DNA from: CAZLMG01 sp964560765
GTDB taxonomy: Bacteria; Bdellovibrionota_B; Oligoflexia; Oligoflexales; CAZLMG01
Direction: 5' to 3'
Assembly (NCBI GenBank): GCA_964560765.1
Contig: CAZLMG010000003.1
Coordinates: 62,001 to 126,000 of the forward strand
Length of the DNA stretch: 64,000 nucleotides
Shown: positions 47,550 to 57,043 of the stretch, piece by piece
Layout: the number at the start of each line of letters is the position of its first letter
How positions within the stretch are numbered: position 1 is the stretch's first letter
Made by a program: the position numbers and the translations under genes
The notes under the pieces: model-generated
What the model was told of the DNA's origin: nothing
Seen by the model: the letters and a program-made list of their open reading frames with translations, nothing else
Databases searched by the model: none

Positions 47550-49031
47550 ATGCACCCGCGGACTTCTCGAATCGCTGCCTTGGCTTTTCTCTTATGTTGG
47601 CCCCATCATGCGCTCGCCACAGCCGCGCCACAACTCACGCCCCAGTTGCTCGTAGGACGCGTCATTCAATCCAGTACCAGTGCCAAAGAAATTCAATTAC
47701 TCAAGGAGCGCAGCGAAGCCATGGCCCTAGGTGCGGCGGCTCCGCATGACTGGCTGCTTTCATCGACTGCTGCCCACAGCAAAAACCGCGGACAAAGTCC
47801 TGGCGGATTTTCCTCGGATCAAGAAAAGACACAAAGCCTCAGCATCGATCTTCAACGCCAATTCACCACCGGCACAGCGATCAAGCTCGCCGCCAATCAC
47901 CTCACTTACGATGCGACCTATCCGGCAACTCTGCCATTGTCGGGTGGCAAGACCTATTCGCAAAGTCTGACTCTTGAAGTCAAACAAGATCTTTGGCGCA
48001 ATGGCTTCGGTGGCGCCATGAACGCTCGTATTAACGCAACCATTCTCAATATCGCAAATACCGCCGATGAGATGCGAACGGCATACGAAGACTTGGCACT
48101 GCGCGTTCTCAGCATCTACTGGCAAGCTTGGAGTCTTTCTCTGAGCATCGACAGCTTGAAGGAAGCGGTACAACGTTCCGATGAAATGCTGCGCTACTCG
48201 AAAGAAAGGTCACGCTTTGGACTCGGCGAGATTGGCGAGTTGGCGCGCGTTGAGGCGGATCGGCAGCTGGCCCAGCAACAACTGCGAACGGCTGAGTCTA
48301 GCCTGAAGCAGCTGGTCACCTATGTCGCCGTGCTGATCGACATTCCCGTTCCCGAAAAGGTCGATGGTATCTTGCCTGGTAAATTGACACTGGCGGACCG
48401 CCCTACCACGTCCGGAGCCGCCGCGGAGAGTTCATTAGCCTTACGCATGGCGAAACGCCAAATTGAAGCCGCCCAGGCGGAACTGACCGCCGCCGAATCG
48501 GACGCGCGACCCGAGCTCGCTCTCTTCGCCAAAGGGGCGTTGGTTGGCGTGGATCCCGAGGCAGGTGAAGCGAGCAGCGAAATGCTGGGCGCCGATCGGC
48601 CAAATACATCCATCGGCCTATCCTTCAGCATGCCTCTGGGCAACTATGGCGCCAAGGCCCTCATCAAGGAGCGACGCGCGAATCTGCTGCGATCTGAATA
48701 CAATCTAGAGCGAACGCAGGACGACATCGCGACCAAAGATCGAACCCTAGTTGAGCGTGCCCAAGTTGCTTGGGACAATGCCCGCAACAGCGAGCAAATC
48801 ATCTTGCTGCGTGAAAATGCTGTCGAGGAAATGCGCGGAGCTTTTCGGCAAGGTCGCCTCGGCCTCGACCAGGTTACGCTAGCATCCAACATGCTGACGG
48901 CGGCACAAGTGGAGTCGTTCAATTTGTACAGCCAGTACTTCATAGCGCGTGATGAGTTGAATCGTCACCGATACAGCTTGATTTCCTTCTATGTGCCGGA
49001 AGCTGCCAAACTCGATCGCGCGGGAAGATAA
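47550..49031 (+). CDS. TolC-family outer-membrane efflux protein
   Basis: A 493-residue protein with a signal peptide (IAALAFLLCWPHHALA). It shows the OEP duplication: two long helical hairpin regions (about 170-260 with YEDLALRVLSIYWQAWSLSL, and about 380-470 with DDIATKDRTLVERAQVAW) flanking barrel strands. It should form the trimeric outer-membrane duct of a tripartite pump. The RND gene starts three bases after its stop. The start ATG has only a weak SD. Confidence 0.88.
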   Translation: MHPRTSRIAALAFLLCWPHHALATAAPQLTPQLLVGRVIQSSTSAKEIQLLKERSEAMALGAAAPHDWLLSSTAAHSKNRGQSPGGFSSDQEKTQSLSIDLQRQFTTGTAIKLAANHLTYDATYPATLPLSGGKTYSQSLTLEVKQDLWRNGFGGAMNARINATILNIANTADEMRTAYEDLALRVLSIYWQAWSLSLSIDSLKEAVQRSDEMLRYSKERSRFGLGEIGELARVEADRQLAQQQLRTAESSLKQLVTYVAVLIDIPVPEKVDGILPGKLTLADRPTTSGAAAESSLALRMAKRQIEAAQAELTAAESDARPELALFAKGALVGVDPEAGEASSEMLGADRPNTSIGLSFSMPLGNYGAKALIKERRANLLRSEYNLERTQDDIATKDRTLVERAQVAWDNARNSEQIILLRENAVEEMRGAFRQGRLGLDQVTLASNMLTAAQVESFNLYSQYFIARDELNRHRYSLISFYVPEAAKLDRAGR

Positions 49032-49034
49032 TTC

Positions 49035-52000
49035 ATGTACAACCTATTTCAATACTTTGTAAAAAACTTCCGCGTCACCCTGACCGTCACCGCATTTTTT
49101 GTGATCGCAGGCATACTAGGGCTGATCTCGCTACGACGAGAAACCTACCCTACCGTAAACTTTGGCCAGGTGATGATCAGTACCGTTTACCCTGGTTCGT
49201 CATCGCAAGAAGTCGATGAGCGCGTCACCCGCAAGATCGAAGAAGAGCTTCGATCCGTTGATGGCCTGAAGCAAGTTGTATCCGTTTCCCAGGCTGGACT
49301 CTCCTCCATCGACGTCCGCATCGATGCCGATCGCTATGACAATGATGAGGTGGTCACCGATCTCCAGCGTGCCGTGCAGCGCGTCAATGGACTTCCTCCC
49401 GACCTTCCCGAGCAGCCAAGTTTTGTAGAGATCGATACAAGGGAGATTCCCGTTATCGAACTGGCGCTCATTGGACCCAACGATGACCGACAGCGCGACC
49501 TGCTAGCTGATCGCATTAAAGTTCGCCTAGAGGATGTGGCCGGAGTCTCTAAGGTTCGCCTCGATGGGTATCGCGAGCGCGAAGTTCATATCAACCTCGA
49601 CCCGGTGAAGCTCACGGAGCGCTATGTGAGTGTCGCCGATGTCGTGCGCTCTGTTGGCGCTCGTTTGCAGAATATTCCGGCTGGATTTATCGACACGGGG
49701 ACGGAAGAAACACTGGTGCGGTTGCGCGGAAAGCTCACGGATGTTGATCAGTTTCCCGATTTGGTTGTTCGCTCGAACTTCTCCGGTGAGCGAGTTCTGT
49801 TGCGCGACGTTGCAACGATCACTGATGCCAACGAAGACGCGCGCATCGTGGCCCGCGCTAATGGCCAGCCATCGACTATCCTAACAGTGCTGAAAAAGGG
49901 AGATGCGGACTCGATCGCTGTGGTTGATGGACTTCTCGAAAAGATTGATGCGATTCGTGAAGAAATACCCGCCAACTTTCAACTGATCAAGTTTAGTGAT
50001 GAGGGATCAAAGATCAAGGATCGCCTGCGAATCGTTACCAACAACACGTCGACGGGACTGATCCTCGTGGTTATCATCCTGCTGCTTTTCCTGCCCGGGA
50101 TCGCTGGCATGATGGCATCCATGAGCTTACCCATTCGCATCCTTGCGACGACAGCATGCCTGCCGTTCTTTGGGGTCACCTTCAATACCATTACCATGTT
50201 GGGAATCATCATCGTCATCGGCATGCTGGTCGACAACTCCATCGTCATCGCCGAGAATTACGGGCAACTTCGGTTGAAGGGCCGAGACGCCATTGATGCA
50301 GCCACAAAAGCCGCCCATCAGTTTTGGATTCCGATTACGGCGACAGCCTTGACGACGATCGCAGCCTTTCTGCCGATGTTGGTTACCAAGGGGGTGCTGG
50401 GTCAGTTTATCCGTGGCATTCCCATTGTCGTTACCATTGCTTTAGCCATCTGCATTGTAGAATCCTTTTTACTACTCCCTGTTCGTCTACGGTTTACACT
50501 TCGCAATCTCCAAAAGAACGTCTCAGACGCGGGCATGCGAGAGCATCGGCGCGACTGGTGGAGTCCCATCCGCCGCGCGTTTGAAAGAGTCATGTTACAG
50601 GCTATGCGCTGGCGCTATCTAGTGTTTACCCTTTTAACGATCCTGCTATTCGGCAGCATCGCATTCAGCATTCGCTATAATCGCTTTGAGCTATTCCCGG
50701 CCGAAGGCGTGGAGATCTATATCGCTCGATTTGAGCTGCCACGAGGCACCACCTTAAGCGAAACCGATCGGGAGGCTGGTCGGCTGTCCGACGCCATTAC
50801 CGCAATCTTTGGTCCGGAAAACTTGTCGGGGATTGTCGCGCGCGCCGGCACTTCTTTTGGCGGTCCTGGAGATCCAGGAGGTGGGAATGGTAACAACATT
50901 GGTGGCATCGTAGCCTACATACCACAAGACTTGGCGCGCAACTTCGACTCGCAAGATGTCCTGCGCCAGATGCGGGCTATCGACAAGGGATCGACGACGA
51001 GCTTAACCTTTGAGGCCGCTTCCAACGGTCCGCCCGTTGGCAAACCAGTCACCATCGTTTTGCGCAGCGATGACACGTTTGAGCTTGCGAAAATGTCCGC
51101 AGACGTTCGTGCGCATCTAGCCAGCATTGACGGAGTCGAGGACCTCCGCGACGACAGCGAGGCCGTCGGCGACGAGTGGGCCCTCAAAATCGACTATGAG
51201 CGCATGGCGCGACTTGGGCTGACGAATGAATCTGTGGGGTTGGCGCTTCGCTCCGCGCTACAGGGCGTGATTGTTTCCGACTTCAATGCCGATGGCAAGA
51301 CGGTGAGCGTCCGGGCTCGCTACCAGGCCACCGCGCGCACCGATCTCAATGCCGTTTTGCAAACGCGGGTGCAAGAACCCTTGACCGGTAAACTCATTCC
51401 ACTTGCCAGCTTTGCGGAGTTAACTAAGACGGCAGGTCCGCCGATCATTCGCCACTTCGATTTCCGACGCGCGGTGACCATCACAGCCAATGTGATTCCG
51501 GAGAAAATCACGAGCATGGTGGCCAATGCCAAAGCAGCCGAATATATCGATTCGATCAAAAAGAACTATCCTACTGTCACTGTCAAATTTGGCGGCGAAG
51601 ACGAGAGCACAAAGGAAAGCTTTGAGTCACTGGTCGCGGCGCTGGTTCTAGCCATGCTGGGCATCGGCGCAATTCTGATCTTTGTTTTCAACTCCTTCTT
51701 GAAACCCCTGTTGGTGATGACGACGATCCCCCTAGGACTGATCGGCGTCACCTGGGCCTTCTATCTGCACGGCCGACCCCTGAGCTTTTTAGCCCTGATC
51801 GGCGTGATTGGCTTGGCGGGAGTTGTCGTCAACTCAGCGATCGTGCTGGTTGCCTATATAGATGAGCTGCGACAAGAGGGCAGTAAAGACCTGTTGCAAA
51901 TCCTCGCAAGTGCCTCGGCTGCTCGCTTGCGTGCCATTCTAGCCACGGGACTTACCACCGTGGGCGGCTTGATGCCGACGGCTTATGGCATCGGCGGCTA

Positions 52001-52136
52001 CGATCCATTTCTGGTGCCCATGGTGCTGGCATTAGCCTGGGGGCTCATTGCGGGCACCACATTGCAGTTGATTTGGGTGCCGTGTGCTTATGCGATCGCG
52101 TGCGATATTGGAAATCTGTTCAAACGCAAGAACTAG
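49035..52136 (+). CDS. RND-family efflux transporter (AcrB/HAE-like)
   Basis: A 1033-residue inner-membrane pump with the full RND plan: TM1 then a large periplasmic loop, TM2-6, TM7, a second loop and TM8-12. The proton-relay helix TM4 reads GMLVDNSIVIAENY, so it has one Asp followed by Asn where AcrB has Asp-Asp. The last helices include GLAGVVVNSAIVLVAYIDEL. The family exports drugs, dyes or lipids using proton motive force; the substrate is not predictable. It follows the TolC gene directly, and no membrane-fusion adaptor gene is present. The 3' end overlaps yciH by four bases, convergently. Confidence 0.92.
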   Translation: MYNLFQYFVKNFRVTLTVTAFFVIAGILGLISLRRETYPTVNFGQVMISTVYPGSSSQEVDERVTRKIEEELRSVDGLKQVVSVSQAGLSSIDVRIDADRYDNDEVVTDLQRAVQRVNGLPPDLPEQPSFVEIDTREIPVIELALIGPNDDRQRDLLADRIKVRLEDVAGVSKVRLDGYREREVHINLDPVKLTERYVSVADVVRSVGARLQNIPAGFIDTGTEETLVRLRGKLTDVDQFPDLVVRSNFSGERVLLRDVATITDANEDARIVARANGQPSTILTVLKKGDADSIAVVDGLLEKIDAIREEIPANFQLIKFSDEGSKIKDRLRIVTNNTSTGLILVVIILLLFLPGIAGMMASMSLPIRILATTACLPFFGVTFNTITMLGIIIVIGMLVDNSIVIAENYGQLRLKGRDAIDAATKAAHQFWIPITATALTTIAAFLPMLVTKGVLGQFIRGIPIVVTIALAICIVESFLLLPVRLRFTLRNLQKNVSDAGMREHRRDWWSPIRRAFERVMLQAMRWRYLVFTLLTILLFGSIAFSIRYNRFELFPAEGVEIYIARFELPRGTTLSETDREAGRLSDAITAIFGPENLSGIVARAGTSFGGPGDPGGGNGNNIGGIVAYIPQDLARNFDSQDVLRQMRAIDKGSTTSLTFEAASNGPPVGKPVTIVLRSDDTFELAKMSADVRAHLASIDGVEDLRDDSEAVGDEWALKIDYERMARLGLTNESVGLALRSALQGVIVSDFNADGKTVSVRARYQATARTDLNAVLQTRVQEPLTGKLIPLASFAELTKTAGPPIIRHFDFRRAVTITANVIPEKITSMVANAKAAEYIDSIKKNYPTVTVKFGGEDESTKESFESLVAALVLAMLGIGAILIFVFNSFLKPLLVMTTIPLGLIGVTWAFYLHGRPLSFLALIGVIGLAGVVVNSAIVLVAYIDELRQEGSKDLLQILASASAARLRAILATGLTTVGGLMPTAYGIGGYDPFLVPMVLALAWGLIAGTTLQLIWVPCAYAIACDIGNLFKRKN

Positions 52137-52471
52137 CCACCGGCCCGGATGACTTTCATGGAGCGCGACTGCAAGAAGGCTTCGATTCGGTCGCGTAGAT
52201 CGCCGCGAAATTCCATCTGGCCATTCTTGAAAGTCGCGCCCACCCCGAACTTGCCCTGCATCTCTTTCATGAGAGCCGTGGCTTCGGCATCGCTCAGCGC
52301 GATGTTGAACAAAACGGTAACCAACTTTCCGCCGCGGCCATTTTTCTCCAAACGCATCTTGATTGGGCCGCCCGTAGCTGGCGCGCCCTTTGCTGACTTG
52401 GACTGATCCGCGGCGCCCTTTTTGTTACGTTGATCGCCAACGCTTGTCGAGTAAACCAACTTGCTCGTCAT
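52133..52471 (-). CDS. yciH: SUI1/YciH-family translation factor
   Basis: A 112-residue cytoplasmic protein homologous to the eIF1/SUI1 fold. After a basic, disordered N-terminus (~35 aa), the SUI1 domain includes KMRLEKNGRGGKLVTVL, then a Met/Lys helix, and ends with GDLRDRIEAFLQSRSMKVI. Bacterial YciH has eIF1-like activity on initiation-complex fidelity, and its cellular importance is limited. ATG 52471 is preceded by AGGAG. It is first in a minus-strand direction with no partner. Confidence 0.9.
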   Translation of the reverse strand: MTSKLVYSTSVGDQRNKKGAADQSKSAKGAPATGGPIKMRLEKNGRGGKLVTVLFNIALSDAEATALMKEMQGKFGVGATFKNGQMEFRGDLRDRIEAFLQSRSMKVIRAGG

Positions 52472-52486
52472 GAAAACTCCTGAAAC

Positions 52487-52939
52487 CTACTCTCCAGCAG
52501 CCATTGTATGATAAATGGTGCTCATGGTCATTTCTGGACCAAAGACTTTGCCATCTACATACAATTGCCCCACACGATTCGCACCTGGGCGTACTGCGCC
52601 GGTGACTTTCAATACGTACTGCTTCTCAATCACATACCTACCAGACTTCACGGGCACAGTGGCCGAATAATGCATGTCAACTGACCCAACTCGGCCTTCG
52701 CTCGCATTTTTCACTTTCGCCGGATAGTAGTCACCACCCAACTCGTGGTTGCGATAGCGAAAGCCGGTGAACACGAGGTATGTATTTTTTGAATTGACGG
52801 TCTTGGCAAGGCAGACGTTAACTGACTTGTTCAAAGTACCGCATTGGCTTAGTAAGATCGTTCCCTTTGGCTTCACTTCTGCTGTGGCTGTTAATGACAT
52901 CACGGCAGCTAGCACTGCGACAACAAGCATTCGGTTCAT
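52487..52939 (-). CDS. Exported hypothetical protein (150 aa)
   Basis: The ATG at 52939 follows GGAGA by about seven bases and gives a signal peptide (RMLVVAVLAAVMSLTATA). The mature protein is a small beta-rich domain with two Cys (LLSQCGTLN and VNVCLAK) likely to form a disulfide, and repeated Tyr/Val strands. No family recognised. It is read in the same direction as, and 180 bases downstream of, the MotB-like gene. Periplasmic or secreted. Confidence 0.72.
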   Translation of the reverse strand: MNRMLVVAVLAAVMSLTATAEVKPKGTILLSQCGTLNKSVNVCLAKTVNSKNTYLVFTGFRYRNHELGGDYYPAKVKNASEGRVGSVDMHYSATVPVKSGRYVIEKQYVLKVTGAVRPGANRVGQLYVDGKVFGPEMTMSTIYHTMAAGE

Positions 52940-53118
52940 GTGTTCTCTCCAAATCTTGATTTGAATGCATATGGGCACCCTGCCCAGGTCTTCGTCGGGG
53001 CGAATTAGTAGGAAATCTCGGGCAAGTAAAGGGAAATTGAGGAATATCTGGGCTGCCACCGGGCGCCGATGGCAAGTACCTGATTTCGATGTGGGAAACT
53101 AAAGTGCTATGACCGGCA

Positions 53119-53754
53119 TTAGAAGAGGCGAATCACAACACGACGCTGCTTAGCAAACAATATTTCCCGATCGAGGGCATTTGTCGGCTCTGTGGCCAGC
53201 GGCTTATTGTCAGCGTAAGCTTCCACACGCACGCGGCGTGGATCAACACCAACTGATTCTAATCGCTCACGGATGCGAATGGCCCTGGCGCTAGAAAGCT
53301 CCCAGTTACTCTTGTAGACGGAGTTGCGAATCGGCCGCTCATCCGTGTGACCTTCGACAGCAACTTTGTACTTATCTACATAAGGCTGAAGAACGACCAG
53401 CACCTTTCCTAATGGCTCTTCCATCGATGCCAAGACGTCCGCACTTCCGGAAGCGAACGTGACGCCCGAGTCAAAAGAAATCTCCAATCCGTCATCGGTT
53501 AGGTTGACGCTGACATTCTCGGTGAGCCCTTCCTCCTTCAGGGCCTTGCTTACCTTATCCGCCGCTGAAGCCAAACTCTCGACAGATTGGTTCTGGCTTA
53601 TGGCGGCGACAATCTTTTCCATCTTGCCGGTCTGAATGGACGATGCAGAAATGATCAGAACAAAGAAGATAAGTAGATTGGTGATCAAGTCCGCATAAGA
53701 GACTAACCACCCTTCATTGGAAGTCATGGATTTGCGGTGATACCGAGGTTTCAT
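53119..53754 (-). CDS. MotB/OmpA-type stator subunit
   Basis: A 211-residue protein. A short cytoplasmic N-terminus leads into one membrane helix (ADLITNLLIFFVLIISAS) whose Asp22, in VSYAD, is the position of the proton-binding Asp of MotB. A linker follows, and then an OmpA-like peptidoglycan-binding domain (about 85-211) with AVEGHTDERPIRN and NWELSSARAIRIRERL. Such proteins anchor a proton channel to the cell wall. The start codon overlaps the stop of the MotA-like gene (ATGA). No flagellar gene is nearby; the only FliG-like protein is in the divergent operon at 58679. Confidence 0.9.
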   Translation of the reverse strand: MKPRYHRKSMTSNEGWLVSYADLITNLLIFFVLIISASSIQTGKMEKIVAAISQNQSVESLASAADKVSKALKEEGLTENVSVNLTDDGLEISFDSGVTFASGSADVLASMEEPLGKVLVVLQPYVDKYKVAVEGHTDERPIRNSVYKSNWELSSARAIRIRERLESVGVDPRRVRVEAYADNKPLATEPTNALDREILFAKQRRVVIRLF

Positions 53755-54482
53755 TCCGCTTTCATTCCTTCAAGCCGCCCCTCAGCAACAAGGGCAGCCA
53801 CCGTGGTCTCCAACAAATCCAGCATCGACAGCCGCTCGTTCAGCTGATTGTTCACCCGCGAAGCCATCGGACCGCCCGCCGCTGCGCCAAGCGTAATTCC
53901 ATAGAATGTGGCCATCAACGCCATCGCCATGGCTCCACCCAGGTTGCCGCTATTCTCGCCCATATTCCGAAACAGCTGCACCATTCCCGTGACCGTACCT
54001 ACCATCCCGAAAGACGGCGCCAACTTGGAAACGATCTCCCAGCCCTCGATGACGGGCGTGTATTGCTGCATGTAGCGCGTGCGCAGTGCCGCAAAGCGTT
54101 CCGCCAGAACGGCCCCGTGCAGTTGTCGCAATAGAGCATCTGCCGTCAATTTCACTTCGGGCGTCGCCCCGTCATCTGCCAAGGCCAGCACCGTTGCGCG
54201 CTGACCAGTTCGCCAAGCTTCCGTCATCTGCTCGAGCGCCGCAGAAGTCTTTTTCATCTCGCGCGGAAACACTGTCGCCGAAGGGAATAAGTCGCGGATG
54301 GAATAGAGCATGCGCATTAAGGATTGACGATCGACAGCAAGCAGCAATGAACCCAGTACCCCACCGAGCACCACTGTCGCTGCGTGTAAATCGATGTAGC
54401 TGAGCTTGGTCGCCGCCCGTTCGGTCATCGCCACATACAGCACAACACCAAGACACACGAGCCCGAGAAACGGGGTTAACAT
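53751..54482 (-). CDS. MotA-type stator subunit
   Basis: A 243-residue inner-membrane protein; the ATG at 54482 has AAGGAG eight bases upstream. Four membrane helices are visible: residues about 1-20 and 30-50, then after a ~95-residue charged cytoplasmic loop, SFGMVGTVTGMVQLF and AMALMATFYGITLGAAAGGP. These carry the Pro/Gly/Thr pattern of MotA/TolQ/ExbB TM3-TM4. The large loop between TM2 and TM3 is the MotA-like feature that contacts FliG in flagella; TolQ and ExbB loops differ. With the MotB-like partner it should form a 5:2 proton channel. Shares the 91-bp divergent region with the operon at 54574. Confidence 0.9.
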   Translation of the reverse strand: MLTPFLGLVCLGVVLYVAMTERAATKLSYIDLHAATVVLGGVLGSLLLAVDRQSLMRMLYSIRDLFPSATVFPREMKKTSAALEQMTEAWRTGQRATVLALADDGATPEVKLTADALLRQLHGAVLAERFAALRTRYMQQYTPVIEGWEIVSKLAPSFGMVGTVTGMVQLFRNMGENSGNLGGAMAMALMATFYGITLGAAAGGPMASRVNNQLNERLSMLDLLETTVAALVAEGRLEGMKAE

Positions 54483-54573
54483 GAGGCTTTCTCCTTGCTT
54501 GTAAACTAGGCGCAATGTATGAGGAAAAAAGACATTTCACAATGAATTTCGGCGCCAATAGGATCCCATACCC

Positions 54574-55329
54574 GTGCTTGCCTGCCCCACCAGCAAAGGT
54601 TGCGCAACATTACTCGCTTCTCGCGGTTACAGCAGACTCGCTAAGGTTTTGATGCTTGCTTTGTGTTCGCTAGTGAGCAACGCCTGCGTCTCGTTTACTC
54701 GACCGCATCCCTCATGGTCATATCCGGTGGATCTCGGTCTAAATGCGGCTTCCATGGCCGGCATTCGCGTTGGGTTCGCTTGCGGCACCGGCGATGCTGG
54801 GTCCGATGACTGGTCACCAGCCACCTCCATGGCCTGTGAGGACGTCCAATCCCTGATCGAATCCTTGGGCGCGACCGTGGTCGAATGGGATGGGGGTGTG
54901 GAGGATCCAGCCACGAACGAGACGTCTGACTTTCACTTTGCCTACATCGACCGCGGACTCGAAAACGATCAATGCGGCTGGACTCTAGGGTGGGCGATTA
55001 TCTACCTTGGATTATTTCCCTGCGTTTCTGACACGGTGGCACGAGCCGAGCTGCGCTTTTTCGACGAACACAAGCACCCCGAACGCACTCTGCCCCTCGT
55101 CGTCGAAACGCGAGATATCTATGGCTTTGTTGCGATCTACTTTCATGTCCTCGATTGGCTGGGAGTTCGCGAACCCGGCGATGAGCGCCGAGAGTTGCGG
55201 GATCGGCTGTTCACATTTATTCGCGGCCACGTGTATACGCGTGGCCTGAAGTTGGACCCTGCACGAATCAGCTCGACAGCGCCACAGCCGCCGCAGGATT
55301 CAACTGAAGCCAAGGGGGACACCACATGA
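54574..55329 (+). CDS. Probable lipoprotein, first gene of the FliG-like operon
   Basis: The N-terminus ends in LALCSLVSNAC, a lipobox-like sequence. The start is uncertain: GTG 54574 gives a long n-region with no SD; an ATG at 54652 has AAGG but leaves a very short signal. The mature part is alpha/beta with Cys in GFACGTGD, SMACEDV, NDQCGW and LFPCVSD, and an aromatic hydrophobic helix (GFVAIYFHVLDWLG). No family recognised. The end overlaps the next gene by four bases. Divergent from the MotA-like gene, so the two units probably share regulation. Confidence 0.65.
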   Translation: MLACPTSKGCATLLASRGYSRLAKVLMLALCSLVSNACVSFTRPHPSWSYPVDLGLNAASMAGIRVGFACGTGDAGSDDWSPATSMACEDVQSLIESLGATVVEWDGGVEDPATNETSDFHFAYIDRGLENDQCGWTLGWAIIYLGLFPCVSDTVARAELRFFDEHKHPERTLPLVVETRDIYGFVAIYFHVLDWLGVREPGDERRELRDRLFTFIRGHVYTRGLKLDPARISSTAPQPPQDSTEAKGDTT

Positions 55330-55907
55330 CCCCGGCGCTCTGGGCACTCTTTGCAGTTTTTTTTGCCGGGGTGAATGGCCTATTCGGCCTAGATGTGCAC
55401 GAGCAGTTTGAGTTGGGTGTTATCGAGCATCGACCTGTAAATTGCCGCGAGGCCCCCGATTTAGAGCGTGATCCGAATGGACTCATCACCGGCAAAGGTA
55501 AGGCAGCAACTTGGACAATCGATGGGGCGCATATCTGCGAACGCGGCATCTTCAATTACGGAGAGCGAAAGAGCCTCTATGACTTTGCAGCAGAACACTC
55601 CACATCACGTTTGCAAAAGCTTGCGAGCGAGGTCGCTGCTCTGGACAATGTCATCCGCGACGAATTTAAGCCCTGGCTAGTGCAAATTGAAAGCGATGAC
55701 CCAGAGCTTGGACGCTTTTTGCGGCACGCACTCATCCAGCAGCTGACCGCAACTCTTGGTCCAGGTCGCGTCGGACAAGCGCTGCCAACGGCAGACGCAA
55801 CCAAATATGTACGGATGACCGTGAACCCGGCACTCGATCCTGAACTGATGTTGAGAGCTACCGCAGTGGCTCGACATCAAGGTAAGGAGCTGCAGTGGCG
55901 ATTATGA
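55326..55907 (+). CDS. Exported hypothetical protein (193 aa)
   Basis: The ATG overlaps the previous stop (ATGA) and has AAGGGGG upstream. The signal peptide is LWALFAVFFAGVNGLFG. The mature protein is small and alpha/beta with two Cys (PVNCREA, AHICERG) that could pair. It ends in a helical segment (FLRHALIQQLTATLGPGRV). No family recognised. It overlaps the next gene by 13 bases, so it is translationally tied to the exported barrel proteins after it. Confidence 0.65.
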   Translation: MTPALWALFAVFFAGVNGLFGLDVHEQFELGVIEHRPVNCREAPDLERDPNGLITGKGKAATWTIDGAHICERGIFNYGERKSLYDFAAEHSTSRLQKLASEVAALDNVIRDEFKPWLVQIESDDPELGRFLRHALIQQLTATLGPGRVGQALPTADATKYVRMTVNPALDPELMLRATAVARHQGKELQWRL

Positions 55908-57043
55908 AATGGGTCATGGTAACTTGCCTCTTGGGTTTGAGTAGCCTCGCGCAAGCAGCAGATGATGAAGTTGAACACATCTACGTAGATATCCGAGCCC
56001 TGGGCTCAGATCTCCTGGATGAGATGGTCTATACCTGGCTCGATAAGCCACCCATTCCCAAGGGCAGCGGCTTAATTTTGGCCGACGTCGATGCCCCCAT
56101 GGGGCTCGATAGCCGATTCTCGACACAGATGGAAAATCGCCTTTATGAGCTTCTGCAACAAAATCCAAATATCGATGTTCAGCTCATCCACTGCGCCGTG
56201 TGCAAGCGCTGGGTTGCCAAATCCACACCCCAACAAACCATTATTGCCCGCGGCATTGATCAGCCAGAGGTCCTGGAAAACTTTCAGGGAGCTGCCGCCC
56301 AGCGCTATGCCATGCACCTGAGTTTTGAAGCTGCCGGACGTGAATTGACGCTGCGAGCGCAAATTTATGAGCTATCAAGTGTGCAAAGAGTCATTTGGGC
56401 GCGCACCTATGTTTCCAGCCTAACGGCAAGATCCGTATTGCAGCAAGATGCGCCGCTCGTTAGCCTAGAACAGGCTAGGCGCACGCAGGCTGACATTCTT
56501 GCCGGTCGAGAAGAAGTCGAAGTCACGACACGAGGCGTCGTCCGCATCTTTAATTTGAAGGGCGACGTTCTCGACATCGCTCCGATTCCCTTCATCGAGG
56601 CAGCCGCCGAATCGATCGCCCGACCATCTCGCAATTTCCGCATGGCGCTTACGCTCGGATTCGCCAGCTTGGCCGACTCCGTGAAGGCTTGGAGCTTTGG
56701 CGCCCAAGTCAGTCGCCTCCTCTTCCGCAAGACGCCGTCGCTGGCTACTCCGGACCTCTACGTCACATTTGGGGCACAATTTATCCGCATGCAGGGCCCG
56801 GCGGCTGCGACTTTTGGTGAGACACAAATCGATGTCTCGCGCATACTCGACCGCAACAAAGAGCCCAAGGCTTCACTCGTCGCTTACCGTCTGGGCCTAG
56901 AGACACACGCTAAGTTTCGACTGGGAGCCATGGCGTTTTTGGAAAACATTCCATTGCTCGATGATAACCCCTTCATCAAAGAAGAAGAACTGGCATTCAT
57001 TCCCTATCATGCCTTCGGCTTTGGGGTGGTGTATCGATGGTAA
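55895..57043 (+). CDS. FlgO/CsgG-like domain fused to outer-membrane barrel, copy 1
   Basis: The GTG start at 55895 has AAGGAG five bases upstream and overlaps the preceding gene. A signal peptide ends near SLAQA. Residues about 55-230 are alpha/beta and resemble FlgO/CsgG-type nucleotide-free binding domains, with MENRLYELLQQNPNI and then LIHCAVCKRW. The CxxCxxW motif comprises Cys100, Cys103 and Trp106. The last ~140 residues alternate as a barrel and end in GFGVVYRW with a terminal aromatic. The next gene is a paralogue with the same layout and the same motif. Probable outer-membrane component with a periplasmic domain; the CxxC may bind metal or be redox-active. Confidence 0.7.
   Translation: MAIMKWVMVTCLLGLSSLAQAADDEVEHIYVDIRALGSDLLDEMVYTWLDKPPIPKGSGLILADVDAPMGLDSRFSTQMENRLYELLQQNPNIDVQLIHCAVCKRWVAKSTPQQTIIARGIDQPEVLENFQGAAAQRYAMHLSFEAAGRELTLRAQIYELSSVQRVIWARTYVSSLTARSVLQQDAPLVSLEQARRTQADILAGREEVEVTTRGVVRIFNLKGDVLDIAPIPFIEAAAESIARPSRNFRMALTLGFASLADSVKAWSFGAQVSRLLFRKTPSLATPDLYVTFGAQFIRMQGPAAATFGETQIDVSRILDRNKEPKASLVAYRLGLETHAKFRLGAMAFLENIPLLDDNPFIKEEELAFIPYHAFGFGVVYRW

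Noticed and set aside
53119..54482. Zorya anti-phage system (ZorA/ZorB are MotA/MotB-like)
   Set aside because: No ZorC, ZorD helicase or ZorE nuclease gene is nearby, and the MotA-like protein lacks the long cytoplasmic tail of ZorA. The divergent operon encodes exported envelope proteins instead.
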